Counted from the stretch's first letter, positions 45,983 through 55,945 are shown. The stretch: 64,000 nucleotides of DNA from Botrimarina mediterranea (GCF_007753265.1 NZ_CP036349.1:3629363-3693362), one strand, 5' to 3'. Program-made: numbers and translations. Notes: generated by a model from the letters alone, not told the origin.

Positions 45983-47137
45983 GTGCACATTCCTGAAGTC
46001 GCCGTCCTCGTTGAGACCGACACCAGTTGGGGCCGCAACGTCCTCCGCGGCGTTGCGAGCTACGCCCAACAATTCGGGCCTTGGAATCTGCTGGTCGAGT
46101 CGCACGAGGGGGCCCCCAATTGGCCGCTCCCCGACTCGTTACGAGTGGATGGGGTCATTGCCCGTGTCGCGACACCGCTCATTTTGCGGCAGCTCGTTGC
46201 GCGAAAGGCGCCAGTCATTGATGTCGGAGACCTGTTCGTAGACGACCCTCGGGTCGATTCGGTAGTCACCGACTTTGTGGCCTGGGCGAGGCTCGCACTA
46301 GACCACTTTCGCGCCAAAGGGTTTGAGGACTTTGCACTGTACGCTCCGCCCAGCCGCGACTACGCCAAACGCCGGGGCGATTCATTCGTCGCCGCTGTCG
46401 AGGCCGCTGGCCTGCACTGCGTGCAGTACCGGCCCGGCTATCGAGTCGGTCGAGAAGTGAGCCGCGACGAGCATCGACGTCGTGTCGGTCGTTGGGTCGA
46501 ACAGCTTCCTTCGCCCGTAGCGGTGCTGGCGATTGACGCCAAACGCGGCAAGGACCTCGCCGAAGTGTCTGCTGCGCAGGGCCTCTCGGTCCCCGATCAG
46601 GTCGCGATCCTTGCTGGGGATGCAGACGAACTCGCTTGCGAGATCTGCTCGCCCCCCCTGTCGAGCATCGATGTCGCCAGCCGACGCATCGGCTACGAAG
46701 CCGCGGCGCAACTAGCAGCTCGGCTGAGCGGCGGCGCGCCACGTGAGGCCCCACTGCTGATCGCCCCCGATCGTGTCATCGCACGCCAATCGACCGACCT
46801 TCTGGCCGTAGACGACCCTGCGGTAGTTCAAGCTCTCCGTTACATGCAAACGCACGCGTACAGCGGCGTTACCGTCGAGGACGTTCTCGCCCAAGTGCCG
46901 GTCGCTCGGCGGCAGCTCGAACGCCAGTTCAAGAAACGCCTCGGGCGACTCCCGGCAGAGGAGCTGCGCCGATTGCGGCTTGAACGCGGCCGGCAACTAC
47001 TCGTTGAGTCGGAACTCTCGATCGAAGGAGTCGCGGAGGCTAGTGGCTATGCCGGGGCCACCCAGTTTGGCGCGGCCTTCCGGAAGGCGTACGGGGTGAC
47101 GCCATTGTCCTACCGTCGCCGGATGGGCAAAGGCTAG
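45983..47137 (+). CDS. XylR-type AraC family transcriptional regulator
   Basis: A 384-residue regulator. The N-terminal two-thirds resembles a LacI/periplasmic-binding-protein sensor (VAVLVETDTSWGRNVLRGVASYAQQF; VDGVIARVAT; DDPRVDSVVTDF; GLSVPDQVAILAGDADELAC; PPLSSIDVASRRIGYEAA). Residues about 285-380 are an AraC DNA-binding domain with two helix-turn-helix units (GVTVEDVLAQVPVARRQLER; SIEGVAEASGYAGATQFGAAFRKAYG). This is the architecture of XylR. It probably senses a sugar and controls the adjacent uptake/hydrolase genes. The GTG start at 45983 is chosen because the sequence upstream, back to 45845, looks non-coding. Confidence 0.87.
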   Translation: MHIPEVAVLVETDTSWGRNVLRGVASYAQQFGPWNLLVESHEGAPNWPLPDSLRVDGVIARVATPLILRQLVARKAPVIDVGDLFVDDPRVDSVVTDFVAWARLALDHFRAKGFEDFALYAPPSRDYAKRRGDSFVAAVEAAGLHCVQYRPGYRVGREVSRDEHRRRVGRWVEQLPSPVAVLAIDAKRGKDLAEVSAAQGLSVPDQVAILAGDADELACEICSPPLSSIDVASRRIGYEAAAQLAARLSGGAPREAPLLIAPDRVIARQSTDLLAVDDPAVVQALRYMQTHAYSGVTVEDVLAQVPVARRQLERQFKKRLGRLPAEELRRLRLERGRQLLVESELSIEGVAEASGYAGATQFGAAFRKAYGVTPLSYRRRMGKG

Positions 47138-47321
47138 TTTGATTGGGATGGCTCCGACGATCACACAGCCACCTGTCGCATGCGATGGAAAAAATACCGC
47201 ACCTGCGTTACCGGCGATCCTCTAGCGCGGTTACTTTGGATTGTGCAGTTGCTCGCCTTGCGACGGCGGGTGTGTCCTTCTTGTCTGTTGCTCAGCCTGT
47301 TCCCCATCACGAGGACGCCTA

Positions 47322-48386
47322 ATGATCCGCACCTTGAAACTTTGTTCTGTCGCCCTGCTAGCGATGTCGCACTCCCCAGCCCTCACCAGCGCCGCGACGT
47401 TCCAACTCGTCACGCAACTTGACGCCGCCGCCCTTGGCGTTGGAGTGCCAGGCTCTGTCGCCGCCCACGGTGACACACTGTATGTGGCCAGCCTTTTTGC
47501 CGGATCGATCAGTCGGATCACCGACCCCCTCGGAACACCTACCGTCGCAAGTACCTTTGGTCCTGCACTTGCTGGGAACGGCCGGGTGAGCCTTAGCACC
47601 GACGGAGTTACCCTTGTTGCCGCGTCGAACAACGCTGGCGTCAACGATGTCGTCGAGTCGTATGTCTTCGGGACTGATGCACTGAACTTCACCGCCGGTC
47701 CTGCCGTTTACGGCCGCGGACGGTTTGACGGCGCTGCGGTGGACCCAAACACGGGTAACATTTTCGTGACCGGTTTCGGTTCGGGTCTGCCGTTGGTGCT
47801 CAATCCGACCACGGGCGTCGACGCAGGCATGTCGCCGACCAACCTGTTTGTCTCAGAAACTGGCACCGGTTTCCGTGATCTCGATTTCGACAGCGCTACG
47901 GGCGACATCTACCTTCGCGCGGTCAACGGCGTAGCGGTCGGCAAGCGTAATGGCTTTGACGACTTCGTAAAACTGGACAACACGACCGCCGGTGTGCAGG
48001 CAATCGCCTTCGGCGCCACGGTTGGTGACGGCTTCAACTCGGCGATCAATGTTGAGTACGTCCCGTCGAGTTTAGGCGCGCCCTCCGTCGCGATATTCAA
48101 CCGCCGCGACGCAGTCGATTCCTTTGCCGACCAAGTCCGCGTTTACGACGCAAACACCGTTAATGGAGTCGTACCGGCGACGTTCGTCACCCAGTCAGGC
48201 GCGCCCTTTACGACCACCGCGGCCGATAGCGGCATCTACGACTTCAGCTACGACCCAGTGAATTCACTGCTGTACGTCAGCGACTTCTCGGCGAGTCAGA
48301 TCCACGTGTTCCGCTACGTCCCCGAACCGAGTACGGCATTGCTGCTCGCCCCCGCGCTGTCTGGGCTGTTGAAGCGTCGGCGTTGA
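47322..48386 (+). CDS. PEP-CTERM-anchored beta-propeller-like protein
   Basis: A 354-residue exported protein. A signal peptide (about 1-24) is followed by repeating blade-like segments (GSVAAHGDTLYVASLFAGSI; GRVSLSTDGVTLVAASNN; GTGFRDLDFDSATGDIYLRA; GIYDFSYDPVNSLLYVSDF), which suggest a beta-propeller. The C-terminus is a PEP-CTERM signal (VPEPSTALLLAPALSGLLKRRR in part). No catalytic site is recognisable. The next gene encodes a paralogue. I use the ATG at 47322. Confidence 0.83.
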   Translation: MIRTLKLCSVALLAMSHSPALTSAATFQLVTQLDAAALGVGVPGSVAAHGDTLYVASLFAGSISRITDPLGTPTVASTFGPALAGNGRVSLSTDGVTLVAASNNAGVNDVVESYVFGTDALNFTAGPAVYGRGRFDGAAVDPNTGNIFVTGFGSGLPLVLNPTTGVDAGMSPTNLFVSETGTGFRDLDFDSATGDIYLRAVNGVAVGKRNGFDDFVKLDNTTAGVQAIAFGATVGDGFNSAINVEYVPSSLGAPSVAIFNRRDAVDSFADQVRVYDANTVNGVVPATFVTQSGAPFTTTAADSGIYDFSYDPVNSLLYVSDFSASQIHVFRYVPEPSTALLLAPALSGLLKRRR

Positions 48387-48393
48387 TCCGAGT

Positions 48394-48428
48394 GGGAGGG
48401 GCCGTTTGCGCAAGCGTCGGCCCCTCCC
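48394..48428 (+). terminator. Hairpin terminator between the PEP-CTERM paralogues
   Basis: A perfect 10-base stem (48394-48403 with 48419-48428), eight bases after the stop of the first PEP-CTERM gene, followed only by TT. It could terminate or attenuate transcription, or protect the 3' end. Confidence 0.6.
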
Positions 48429-48479
48429 TTCTGCTTCGCTTCCCGCACCGTTGACCTCTGCAACTACACGAGTCTCGCT

Positions 48480-49838
48480 ATGACCCGATCGCTTCTTACT
48501 CGATCCGCTGCCGTCGCATTGGTAGTAGCCTCGGCGATCCCGTCCATCGCACAGGTCACTCTGCAACTACGTAGCACTCTCGATGCCTTCACGTTAGGCA
48601 CGGGGAACCCCGGGTCCGTCGCTGCTTACGGAGACTCTCTCTTCGTCGGCAGCCTTTTTTCGGCTGGGACAATCACGCGTATCGATAATCCGCTCACTTC
48701 GCCCGTGAATGCCGGGACGCTTTCGGGGACGCTCGTGTTGGGAGGGAACGGCTACGTATCTCTCGATACTGATGGGACCACACTTGTCGCGGCCAGCAAC
48801 AACAGTGGCGTCAACGACCTCGTTCAGGTCTTCGACTTCGCCACTGGATCGCTCCGCTACGAAGCCAATCCGGGGGGCCTCCCCGGGCCAGGACCCGGCC
48901 CCTCGCTCTCACGGATCGACGGCGCGGCCATCGACCCCATCACCGGCAACGTCTGGTTGACCGGTTTTGGTGGTGGGCTCCCAACGGTTCTGAGTGCCGA
49001 CACGCTCACCAGCGCGAGCGACAACCCGTCCACTCTCTTTGCTGGGTCCCCGACAGGGACCGGCTTCCGAGACATCGACTTCGATTCCGAGACGGGTGAT
49101 CTCTACCTCCGCGCTACCAACGGCGTACTCGGCGGGCAGAGGCTGGAGGGGTCCGTTGACGATTTCACGACGCTGAACTCATTGGGCGCCACAGCGGGTT
49201 TCTCTCAGATCGCCGGCGGCGACTTTGCCACGCTGCAAGACTCGAATCGGTCTGCCTTGAACATCGAATTCCTCCCGGCGTCGTTCACAGGGACCGAAGC
49301 GGTGTTTATCACCAATACTAGAGTTTCAGCGCCGACACTCGCTTCCTTCGACAGCCAAGTGCTCGCCTTCGACGCCGACGCCGGCTTCGACGGGGAGACG
49401 CCATTCAGCCTCGATCCGGCCGGTGTCCCGGTCTCATTGACGTTTCTCAACTCGGACGGCGTGACACCCTTTACCACCGCCGGATCGACTGACGGCATCT
49501 ACGACTTTAGCTTCGATCCAGTCAACGAAGTGCTCTACATCGCCGACCATTCTAACGGCGCGATCTACGCCTTCAGCAGGCCATTCGAAGTCGAGCCACT
49601 TGTGGGCGACTACAACGGGGACGGCGCCGTAAACGCTGCTGACTACACAGTCTGGCGCGACGGCGGCCCCTTGCAAAACGAGACGGTGAGCCCTGGCGTT
49701 GTGGATGCGGAAGACTACGCCGCGTGGGCCGACAACTACGGTGCGACCTCGTCTGCGATCAGCGTTGCGGTCCCAGAACCCAATGCCCTGGCGTTGTTTG
49801 CCTTGGCGGCGGCCGTAGGGGTGGCGCGTCGCTGTTAG
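48480..49838 (+). CDS. PEP-CTERM beta-propeller-like protein with dockerin-like repeats
   Basis: A 452-residue paralogue of the preceding protein, sharing VAASNNSGVNDLVQ, GTGFRDIDFDSETGDLYLRATNGV and DGIYDFSFDPVNEVLYIADHS. Between the propeller and the PEP-CTERM tail it has an added calcium-type dockerin-like region (GDYNGDGAVNAADYTVWRDG; DAEDYAAWADNYG). The tail is VPEPNALALFALAAAVGVARRC. Signal peptide at about 1-24. In planctomycetes such dockerin/PEP-CTERM modules are frequent in large exported proteins; a binding partner is not evident here. Confidence 0.85.
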   Translation: MTRSLLTRSAAVALVVASAIPSIAQVTLQLRSTLDAFTLGTGNPGSVAAYGDSLFVGSLFSAGTITRIDNPLTSPVNAGTLSGTLVLGGNGYVSLDTDGTTLVAASNNSGVNDLVQVFDFATGSLRYEANPGGLPGPGPGPSLSRIDGAAIDPITGNVWLTGFGGGLPTVLSADTLTSASDNPSTLFAGSPTGTGFRDIDFDSETGDLYLRATNGVLGGQRLEGSVDDFTTLNSLGATAGFSQIAGGDFATLQDSNRSALNIEFLPASFTGTEAVFITNTRVSAPTLASFDSQVLAFDADAGFDGETPFSLDPAGVPVSLTFLNSDGVTPFTTAGSTDGIYDFSFDPVNEVLYIADHSNGAIYAFSRPFEVEPLVGDYNGDGAVNAADYTVWRDGGPLQNETVSPGVVDAEDYAAWADNYGATSSAISVAVPEPNALALFALAAAVGVARRC

Positions 49839-49909
49839 TCGTCGTTTCAGGGATTCACCTCTCTCACCGACAGGCACGACGCCTTGCTGGGACAAATCGG
49901 AGGCAACGG

Positions 49910-51019
49910 ATGACAGCGGTAGGGCGTCAGGCTTTTACTCTCGTCGAGCTGCTAGTGGTGATCGCCATCATCGGCATTCTCGTCGCGCTCTTGCTCCCTG
50001 CGGTGCAGGCGGCGCGCGAAGCCGCTCGGCGCACCCAATGCACGAGTCAGCTTAAGAACATCGCACTGGGGTGTATCAACCACCACGACACGGCTGGGCA
50101 GTTCCCAACCGGCGGCATCCGATCGTTCCCTCAGATCGAGGCCTATTCCGAGGGTGGCAAGCCCTTCGGCGCCTCCGATCAGGGCCTTGGCTGGGCCTTT
50201 CAGATCCTCCCATTCCTTGAGGAGGGAGCGGTCTACGGGATCAACTCAACCGACCAACTCCGTAACACTCCCGTTGCGATCTACAACTGTCCGTCACGCC
50301 GTGGGGTAACTCAGGCGGTCGACGCCAACAGCGGCGCTGTGACCGGCTACGTTAGCGATTACGCAGCCGTTAACGCCATCCCTGCGCGCGGTCAAGCATC
50401 AGAGCTTGGCGTCGATTTCGACGCCGACATCCTCAATCACAATAGCGGTAGCTCGTGGTGCAACACGGGACGCTACTTTTGGGGATTCAACGCCGCATGG
50501 TCGTCGCCCGGTGTCGGAACGCCCCCGCCGAACCGATCCGTGAAATCCCAGTATAACGGCGTCATCATCCAAAGCGGCCTGTTCCGTAGCGCGTTTGGTG
50601 GGGGATTCGCATCTCTCGAAATGAAACACGAGCCTCGCGTTACCTTTGCAAAAGTCACCGATGGAACAAGCAAGACCGCTATGATCGCCGAAAAGCGGGT
50701 GGATGCAACGCGGTATCAGCAGAGTTCGTGGTATGACGACCGCGGCTGGTCGGATGGCTGGGACCCCGACACGGTGAGGTCCTCGGTTTGTCCTCCGACA
50801 CCCGACAGCGAGCTCGACGTCAGCCTGCGAGGTTGCCAGGGAAACGCCACGCCGTCAAGCACTTGCCCACAGGCGGGCATGGCGATGGGCGCCGCTCACC
50901 CCGCCGGGCTTAATTGCGCTTACGCAGATGGGTCAGTCCACTTCTTGAACTACGACGTCGATTTCGAGCAGTACATCAATCTGTTCAATCGCCGTGACGG
51001 AGAGGCCGGTTCGCTTTGA
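49910..51019 (+). CDS. DUF1559 prepilin-like protein (H-x9-DG)
   Basis: A 369-residue DUF1559 protein. The prepilin signal is MTAVGRQA|FTLVELLVV, followed by AIIGILVALLLPAVQAAREAARR. The C-terminal H-x9-DG motif is HPAGLNCAYADG. A ggagg site lies seven bases before the ATG at 49910; the longer upstream frame covers the previous gene. It is not part of an obvious pilus operon; it is coupled to an oxidoreductase gene by a TTGA overlap. Confidence 0.9.
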   Translation: MTAVGRQAFTLVELLVVIAIIGILVALLLPAVQAAREAARRTQCTSQLKNIALGCINHHDTAGQFPTGGIRSFPQIEAYSEGGKPFGASDQGLGWAFQILPFLEEGAVYGINSTDQLRNTPVAIYNCPSRRGVTQAVDANSGAVTGYVSDYAAVNAIPARGQASELGVDFDADILNHNSGSSWCNTGRYFWGFNAAWSSPGVGTPPPNRSVKSQYNGVIIQSGLFRSAFGGGFASLEMKHEPRVTFAKVTDGTSKTAMIAEKRVDATRYQQSSWYDDRGWSDGWDPDTVRSSVCPPTPDSELDVSLRGCQGNATPSSTCPQAGMAMGAAHPAGLNCAYADGSVHFLNYDVDFEQYINLFNRRDGEAGSL

Positions 51020-52698
51020 AGCGTCTTCTCCTCACACTGTTGGTCGCGTTGGCGACCTCGACCTGTGATGCGGCGTCTGGCGAACGCCCGTCGATACTCC
51101 GCTTTGATGTTGTAATTGCGGGTGGCTCCACCGCGGCTCTCGCCGCGGCCTTCGCCGCTGCGGAGGAGGGCGCGTCCGTCGCCCTTGTCGAGCCCACCGA
51201 CTGGATTGGCGGTCAGCTTACTTCGTCCGGCGTACCCGCTATCGACGAGGCATGGCACAAAGTTGTCGCCGACGATGGGAAGCTCTTACTTGATGTCGCG
51301 CGAGTCGCACGTGACCCGCGCAACATGACGCCATTCTTCCGTGACGCCCTCGCGGCAATCGGCAATCCCGGCGGGGGCTGGGTGAGTCGCTACTGCTTCG
51401 AGCCGAAGGAACTGCTAGACGCCTTCCTCGTGCCTCGGGAGCACGAACTCGCCCCACGGCTGTCTATCTTTCGTGATACGGTCGTCAAGCGAGCCGAGAC
51501 TAACGGTCGCCGTATTACGGCGCTTGAGGCCATCCGCCGCACCCCGCGTCTCAACGTCGATAGCTACGACCGACTCCCTTCTCAGGAGATCGAGGATTGG
51601 TACTCGCCCGACGACTCGCGGCGGTTCACTAAAGAGACACTTCGGCTCGAAGGCAGTGTGTTCATCGACGCGAGCGAGTGGGGGGAGTTGCTCGCCCTGT
51701 CGGACGCTCCCTACCTGCAAGGCGCTGAGGTCTCCGAGGACTCACTCGACGGCAACGATACACTAGGCCAATCAACGGTCTACTGCTTTGTTCAGAGGAT
51801 GCATGCAAAGCCGGTCGCCATGCACCCCCAATTCAGGACCGTCGAGGGTCTTGGCTTTGGCGACTACTGCAACCGACCCGACGCTTGGCAGAAGATATGG
51901 ACCTACCGGCGGGTACTCGGTGACGGCTCATCGGCTGCGCCAGGGCAGCTCTCGCTGCAAAACTGGGGCTACAGCCTGCGGCACAACGAAGGCGGCAACG
52001 ACTTCCCCTTTGGGTATCTGTTCCTTTCGAAAGAAGAGACAGCGGCTCAGCGCGATGACTGGTGCGGCGGCGTGGCTATCAACGTTCTCGCCGCCGCCGA
52101 GCGAAGAGCGTTTGCATGGCACGATTGGTTCCGCCGTGCCGCTCCCGAACCGTTGGACCCCGACCAGTTTACGCTTGACGGCGCCTGCCTAGGCACGCGG
52201 CATGGTCTTGCGAAGCTGCCCTACGTCCGCGATACCCGTCGATCGATCGGGGCAGGGGGGTTCGTGCTCAAGCTCAGCGACCTGGTCGGCCAGATTGACG
52301 AACACGATCTCGTAAGCCGAACCGGAACCGTCTTTCCTGATCGGGTAGCCCTGGGTGCTTACCCGGCCGACATCCATCCGCTGGTCGGATACGAGTACCC
52401 GCCGCACGTGCTTGAGAACCACCCTACGCTGCCGTTCTACTTGCCGCTGCGTTCCCTTACCAACGATGGCTTCGACAACTTATTGGTCGCCGGCAAGACC
52501 ATGGCGCAGACTTTCCTAGCCAATAGCGCAACCCGATTGCACCCGATCGAGTGGTCAAGCGGCACGGCCTGCGGCGTCGTGGCGGCCCATATCGCCCAAA
52601 ACAACCTGACGACAATCGAAGTTTTGGACGACTACGAGAGACTACGAATGAAGATATCCCGACGTACACCGGTCGATTGGACGCTGCCGAATCGCTAG
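51016..52698 (+). CDS. Exported FAD-dependent oxidoreductase
   Basis: A 560-residue flavoprotein. A short N-terminal signal (KRLLLTLLVALATSTCDA) precedes an FAD-binding Rossmann segment FDVVIAGGSTAALAAAFAAAEEG with VALVEPTDWIGGQ, the pattern of the FAD_oxidored family. Further blocks are VFIDASEWGELLALSDAPYLQGAE and NLLVAGKTMAQTFLANSATRLHP near the C-terminus. The substrate is unknown; planctomycetes carry many of these near sugar and sulfatase genes. The start is a TTG overlapping the preceding TGA (TTGA). Signal peptide and flavin domain together suggest periplasmic action. Confidence 0.85.
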   Translation: MKRLLLTLLVALATSTCDAASGERPSILRFDVVIAGGSTAALAAAFAAAEEGASVALVEPTDWIGGQLTSSGVPAIDEAWHKVVADDGKLLLDVARVARDPRNMTPFFRDALAAIGNPGGGWVSRYCFEPKELLDAFLVPREHELAPRLSIFRDTVVKRAETNGRRITALEAIRRTPRLNVDSYDRLPSQEIEDWYSPDDSRRFTKETLRLEGSVFIDASEWGELLALSDAPYLQGAEVSEDSLDGNDTLGQSTVYCFVQRMHAKPVAMHPQFRTVEGLGFGDYCNRPDAWQKIWTYRRVLGDGSSAAPGQLSLQNWGYSLRHNEGGNDFPFGYLFLSKEETAAQRDDWCGGVAINVLAAAERRAFAWHDWFRRAAPEPLDPDQFTLDGACLGTRHGLAKLPYVRDTRRSIGAGGFVLKLSDLVGQIDEHDLVSRTGTVFPDRVALGAYPADIHPLVGYEYPPHVLENHPTLPFYLPLRSLTNDGFDNLLVAGKTMAQTFLANSATRLHPIEWSSGTACGVVAAHIAQNNLTTIEVLDDYERLRMKISRRTPVDWTLPNR

Positions 52699-52724
52699 CG
52701 CCGCCGTGGCACGTCGCCGAGCGT

Positions 52725-54701
52725 CTAAGCCAAAGCCAGCATCCCGCCGACGTCAACGATCAAGCCGATGTGCCCGTCGGGTAGCACCGCGCCGCCGGCG
52801 ACACCGGGCACTTCGCCGACGATCTCGCCGAGCGACTTGATGACGACCTGCTGCTGGCCGATCACCTCGTCGACCAACACCCCAGCGAGGTTGTCGCCTT
52901 CCTCGACGACAATGATGATTCCTTGCTTATCCGTTGCCGTCTCGTCGAAATCGGTGTCGAAGGACCTGTGCACCCCGAACAAATCGTGCGACGAGTGCAG
53001 GGTCAACGTCCGCCCACGCACCAGCATCACTTGGCCGCCCGTGGGCGTGGTCTGGATGTTCACCGCCGACGGATGGAGTTGCTCGCGGATGGCGAGCGTC
53101 GGGAAGATATAACGCTGGCCGGCGATCTTGGCGATGATGCCGTCGATGATCGCCAGCGTCAGCGGCAGCGTGAGCGTGATCTTGGTCCCTTCGCCCTTCT
53201 TGGTCTGGATTGACACACTGCCGCGGAGGGCTTCGACGTTGCGGATGACAACGTCCATCCCCACACCCCGGCCCGAGACGTCCGTCAGCTGCGCCGCCGT
53301 TGAGAACCCGGGGTGGAAGATCAGGCGGTTGATCTGATCCGGCGTCAGCGACGCGTCCGGCGCCACGAGTCCTTGCTCAACGGCCTTCTTGAGAATCCGC
53401 TCGTGGTCGAGGCCGCGGCCGTCGTCGCAAACCTCGATGTGGATGCACCCGCCACGGTGGAACGCGCGGAGCGTCACTGTCGCCGCCTCTTCCTTACCGG
53501 CCGCGACGCGGTCGGCGCCCGAAGCCTCGACGCCGTGATCGACGGCGTTACGGACGATGTGCAACAGCGGGTCGGCGACTTGATCCAAGACGCTCTTGTC
53601 GAGTTCGGTCTCTCCCCCTTCGGTGACGAAGCGGACCGGCTTGTCGAGCTTCTTAGAGAGGTCGCGTACCAAGCGGGCCATCTTCTGGAACAGACCCTGG
53701 ATGGGCATCATCCGCAGCGAGAGACTCAACTCCTGCAGTTCGCGGGTGATCTTGTTGAGCTGCATGGTGTTCTCGTTCGAGTGGCCGTTCTTAACGGCGC
53801 CCGCCGCCACCATCGACTCGGCGATCACCAACTCGCCGATCAAGTTGATGAGACTATCGAGCCGGTCGCGATCGACACGCACCGTCTCGCCAGCAGCGGC
53901 GGCTGTCGCGGTGCGGCCGGCCGGCTCCGCACTGGCGGCGTTCGCCTCGACCACTCGCTCGGCGATCTGCTTGCCGGAACGGATCGACTCGACTGCCGCG
54001 CGGAGGTCGTTCTGCAACGAAGCCGCTTCGGGGCTCATCTGCAGGTTGCCGTCTTCGGGCGTCAGTTCCGCCGCGGCGTCGACTTGCGACTTCAACACGT
54101 CGATCGAGCGGAGCGACAGGTCCATCGCCTCGCCTTGCAGCGAGGCCTTCCCTTGACGGGCCAAGTCGAGCAGCGTCTCGGCTTCGTGGGCGACACGGCC
54201 GATCGCGACCAACCCACAGAAGCCAGCGCCACCCTTGAGCGTGTGGAAGGCGCGAAAGACGGCGTCGAGGTCGTCCTTCGCCGAAGGGTTCTCTTCGAGC
54301 TTCAGCAGGCAGGGTTCGGCGGCCTCGAGGTGCTCACGCGACTCTTGAACGAAGGCCGAGAGCAACGAGTAATCGACTTCGGGCAGTTCTTCTGCGACAG
54401 GATCGCAGGTCGATTCTTCGTCGAACGTCCCCTCGGCCTCGGCGAGGAGTTGCTCGAAACGAGCGAGGGCTGTTTCGAGATACTCGGCAAGAGAATCGCC
54501 GCTTTCTTCTGTTGACCCCCGTTCGGTAACGGTCGCCGCCGCTTCGGCAACGAGGTTCGCCGCTTCGTCACAAGAGTCGATGTCGCCGGCGAGTGTTCCT
54601 AGCTCCGACGCCATGAATGCGGCGGTAGAGCCTTGGCCCGAACGTACAAGATTGAGCAAGCCTCGTAGGCGGCCATTGGCTTCTTCGGCGGCGGTGAGCA
54701 T
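52725..54701 (-). CDS. cheA: Chemotaxis histidine kinase CheA
   Basis: A 658-residue kinase. Residues 1-95 form an extra helical region; the Hpt domain (about 108-210) has the phosphorylated histidine in AFHTLKGGAGF (His153). No P2 response-regulator-binding domain is apparent. The dimerisation domain (VRVDRDRLDSLINLIGELVIAESM) is followed by the HATPase domain: HIVRNAVDHGVE, CDDGRGLDHERI and VSGRGVGMDVV. A CheW-like domain ends the protein. It autophosphorylates in response to receptor state and passes phosphate to CheY and CheB. I used the ATG at 54701; a start at 54779 would add 26 residues. It is divergent from the remaining che genes. Confidence 0.94.
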   Translation of the reverse strand: MLTAAEEANGRLRGLLNLVRSGQGSTAAFMASELGTLAGDIDSCDEAANLVAEAAATVTERGSTEESGDSLAEYLETALARFEQLLAEAEGTFDEESTCDPVAEELPEVDYSLLSAFVQESREHLEAAEPCLLKLEENPSAKDDLDAVFRAFHTLKGGAGFCGLVAIGRVAHEAETLLDLARQGKASLQGEAMDLSLRSIDVLKSQVDAAAELTPEDGNLQMSPEAASLQNDLRAAVESIRSGKQIAERVVEANAASAEPAGRTATAAAAGETVRVDRDRLDSLINLIGELVIAESMVAAGAVKNGHSNENTMQLNKITRELQELSLSLRMMPIQGLFQKMARLVRDLSKKLDKPVRFVTEGGETELDKSVLDQVADPLLHIVRNAVDHGVEASGADRVAAGKEEAATVTLRAFHRGGCIHIEVCDDGRGLDHERILKKAVEQGLVAPDASLTPDQINRLIFHPGFSTAAQLTDVSGRGVGMDVVIRNVEALRGSVSIQTKKGEGTKITLTLPLTLAIIDGIIAKIAGQRYIFPTLAIREQLHPSAVNIQTTPTGGQVMLVRGRTLTLHSSHDLFGVHRSFDTDFDETATDKQGIIIVVEEGDNLAGVLVDEVIGQQQVVIKSLGEIVGEVPGVAGGAVLPDGHIGLIVDVGGMLALA

Positions 54702-55441
54702 GACGGTGAGTGACTCCGTGGAATGCGGCCGTTGCAGCGGGGCCGCCTGGTTGTTTGTGTAAGCTTCACCTACCAACAAACCCCATCAAGGCGGAGTGTG
54801 GACGTGACCCATGACGGACCACATGGCGGTTCAGGCGACAGAAACTTAGGTGGCGTTAGCGTGCGCGCAGGTCGTTAAGCGGCCAAAATCAATTGCGGAA
54901 ATCACGTCGGCGGCTTCGAACGCAGTCCGCTCGCATCGGTATCGCACGGCTGTGCTGCTCGTAGCAACGCATAAGCATGCACTCGAGCGACGGCGTTTTG
55001 TGGGCACAGCAAGATGAAGGCCTGCTTCTCAACGCCTGATCGATAAGCGTTCGTCACGTTGCTCATGCCTGCGCAAAGAGGTCACGGTCTCTTCATGCAG
55101 ACTTATTCAAGTTGTTATTGCGCCACGATCTCAACACGCAACCGCATCGCTTCGTTATTCAACGCGTCGCTGCTGCTCGGCGTTCGCACACCGAACGAAA
55201 GGTCGGCCCGATGCAACCGCGTCGCCGCGATTTGCGGAAATCCCGTCGGTTTGCCGCCGAACAGCAACTTAGCTTTGCCGGACTTCCTTCACATAGAGAG
55301 CATCAATTGACGTGCGTAACGCCAAGCTGCTCCCTGCGTAATCAGCGACCCACTTCGCTCTCGTAAGGCGAGGTTCGCACGATTGCTGAGAGAGGCCTTG
55401 TGCCTCCCCCCATCGACTCGCCTATCAACAGCAGAGGAACC
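54702..55441. other. Divergent intergenic region between cheA and cheW
   Basis: About 740 bases without a credible gene. A partly conserved direct repeat, ttgcggaaatc followed by cgtcgg one base later, occurs at 54893-54910 and 55232-55249. It should contain promoters for both chemotaxis transcripts. I found no clear sigma-28 or sigma-54 promoter. Confidence 0.5.
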
Positions 55442-55945
55442 ATGGAAACCGCGACCGCAGAACGGCCGGTTGAGACGCAGCCCCCGTTGGGCGGCGACAA
55501 CCGCCAGTACCTGACCTTCAAGCTCGATTGCGAAGAGTACGGGATCGAGATCCTGCGTGTGCAGGAGATCAAGGGCTACGACCACCTGACGCCCGTCCCC
55601 AGCACGCCGCACTACATGAAGGGCGTGATGAACCTCCGCGGGACCGTGGTCCCGATCATCGAGCTGCGGGCGCGCTTCGGCATGCCCGAGCGTGAGGTCG
55701 ATCAGTTCACCGTGATCATCGTGGTGAATGTCGGCTCGCGCGTCGTCGGCCTTCTGGTTGACACCGTGTCGGACGTCCTCGACATACCCACCGATGCGAT
55801 CTGCGACACACCCGACCTCGCGTCCGGCATTGAAGAGCAGTACCTCACCGGCATGGGCAAAGTCAACGACAAGCTCGTGATGCTGCTCGACCTTTCGAAG
55901 CTCATCGGCGCCGAAGCCGAGGTGCTCGAAGAGATCGCCGCTTAA
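55442..55945 (+). CDS. cheW: Chemotaxis coupling protein CheW
   Basis: A 167-residue CheW-domain protein. Typical segments are [66 protein letters not shown] and [18 protein letters not shown]. It links the MCP receptor to CheA. An agagga site lies before the ATG at 55442. It heads the series cheW, mcp, cheR, cheB, cheX, cheY. Confidence 0.94.
   Translation: METATAERPVETQPPLGGDNRQYLTFKLDCEEYGIEILRVQEIKGYDHLTPVPSTPHYMKGVMNLRGTVVPIIELRARFGMPEREVDQFTVIIVVNVGSRVVGLLVDTVSDVLDIPTDAICDTPDLASGIEEQYLTGMGKVNDKLVMLLDLSKLIGAEAEVLEEIAA

Noticed and set aside
53313-54515. 400-codon plus-strand open frame
   Set aside because: Antisense shadow of cheA, which has all kinase motifs; long opposite frames are common in high-GC genes.
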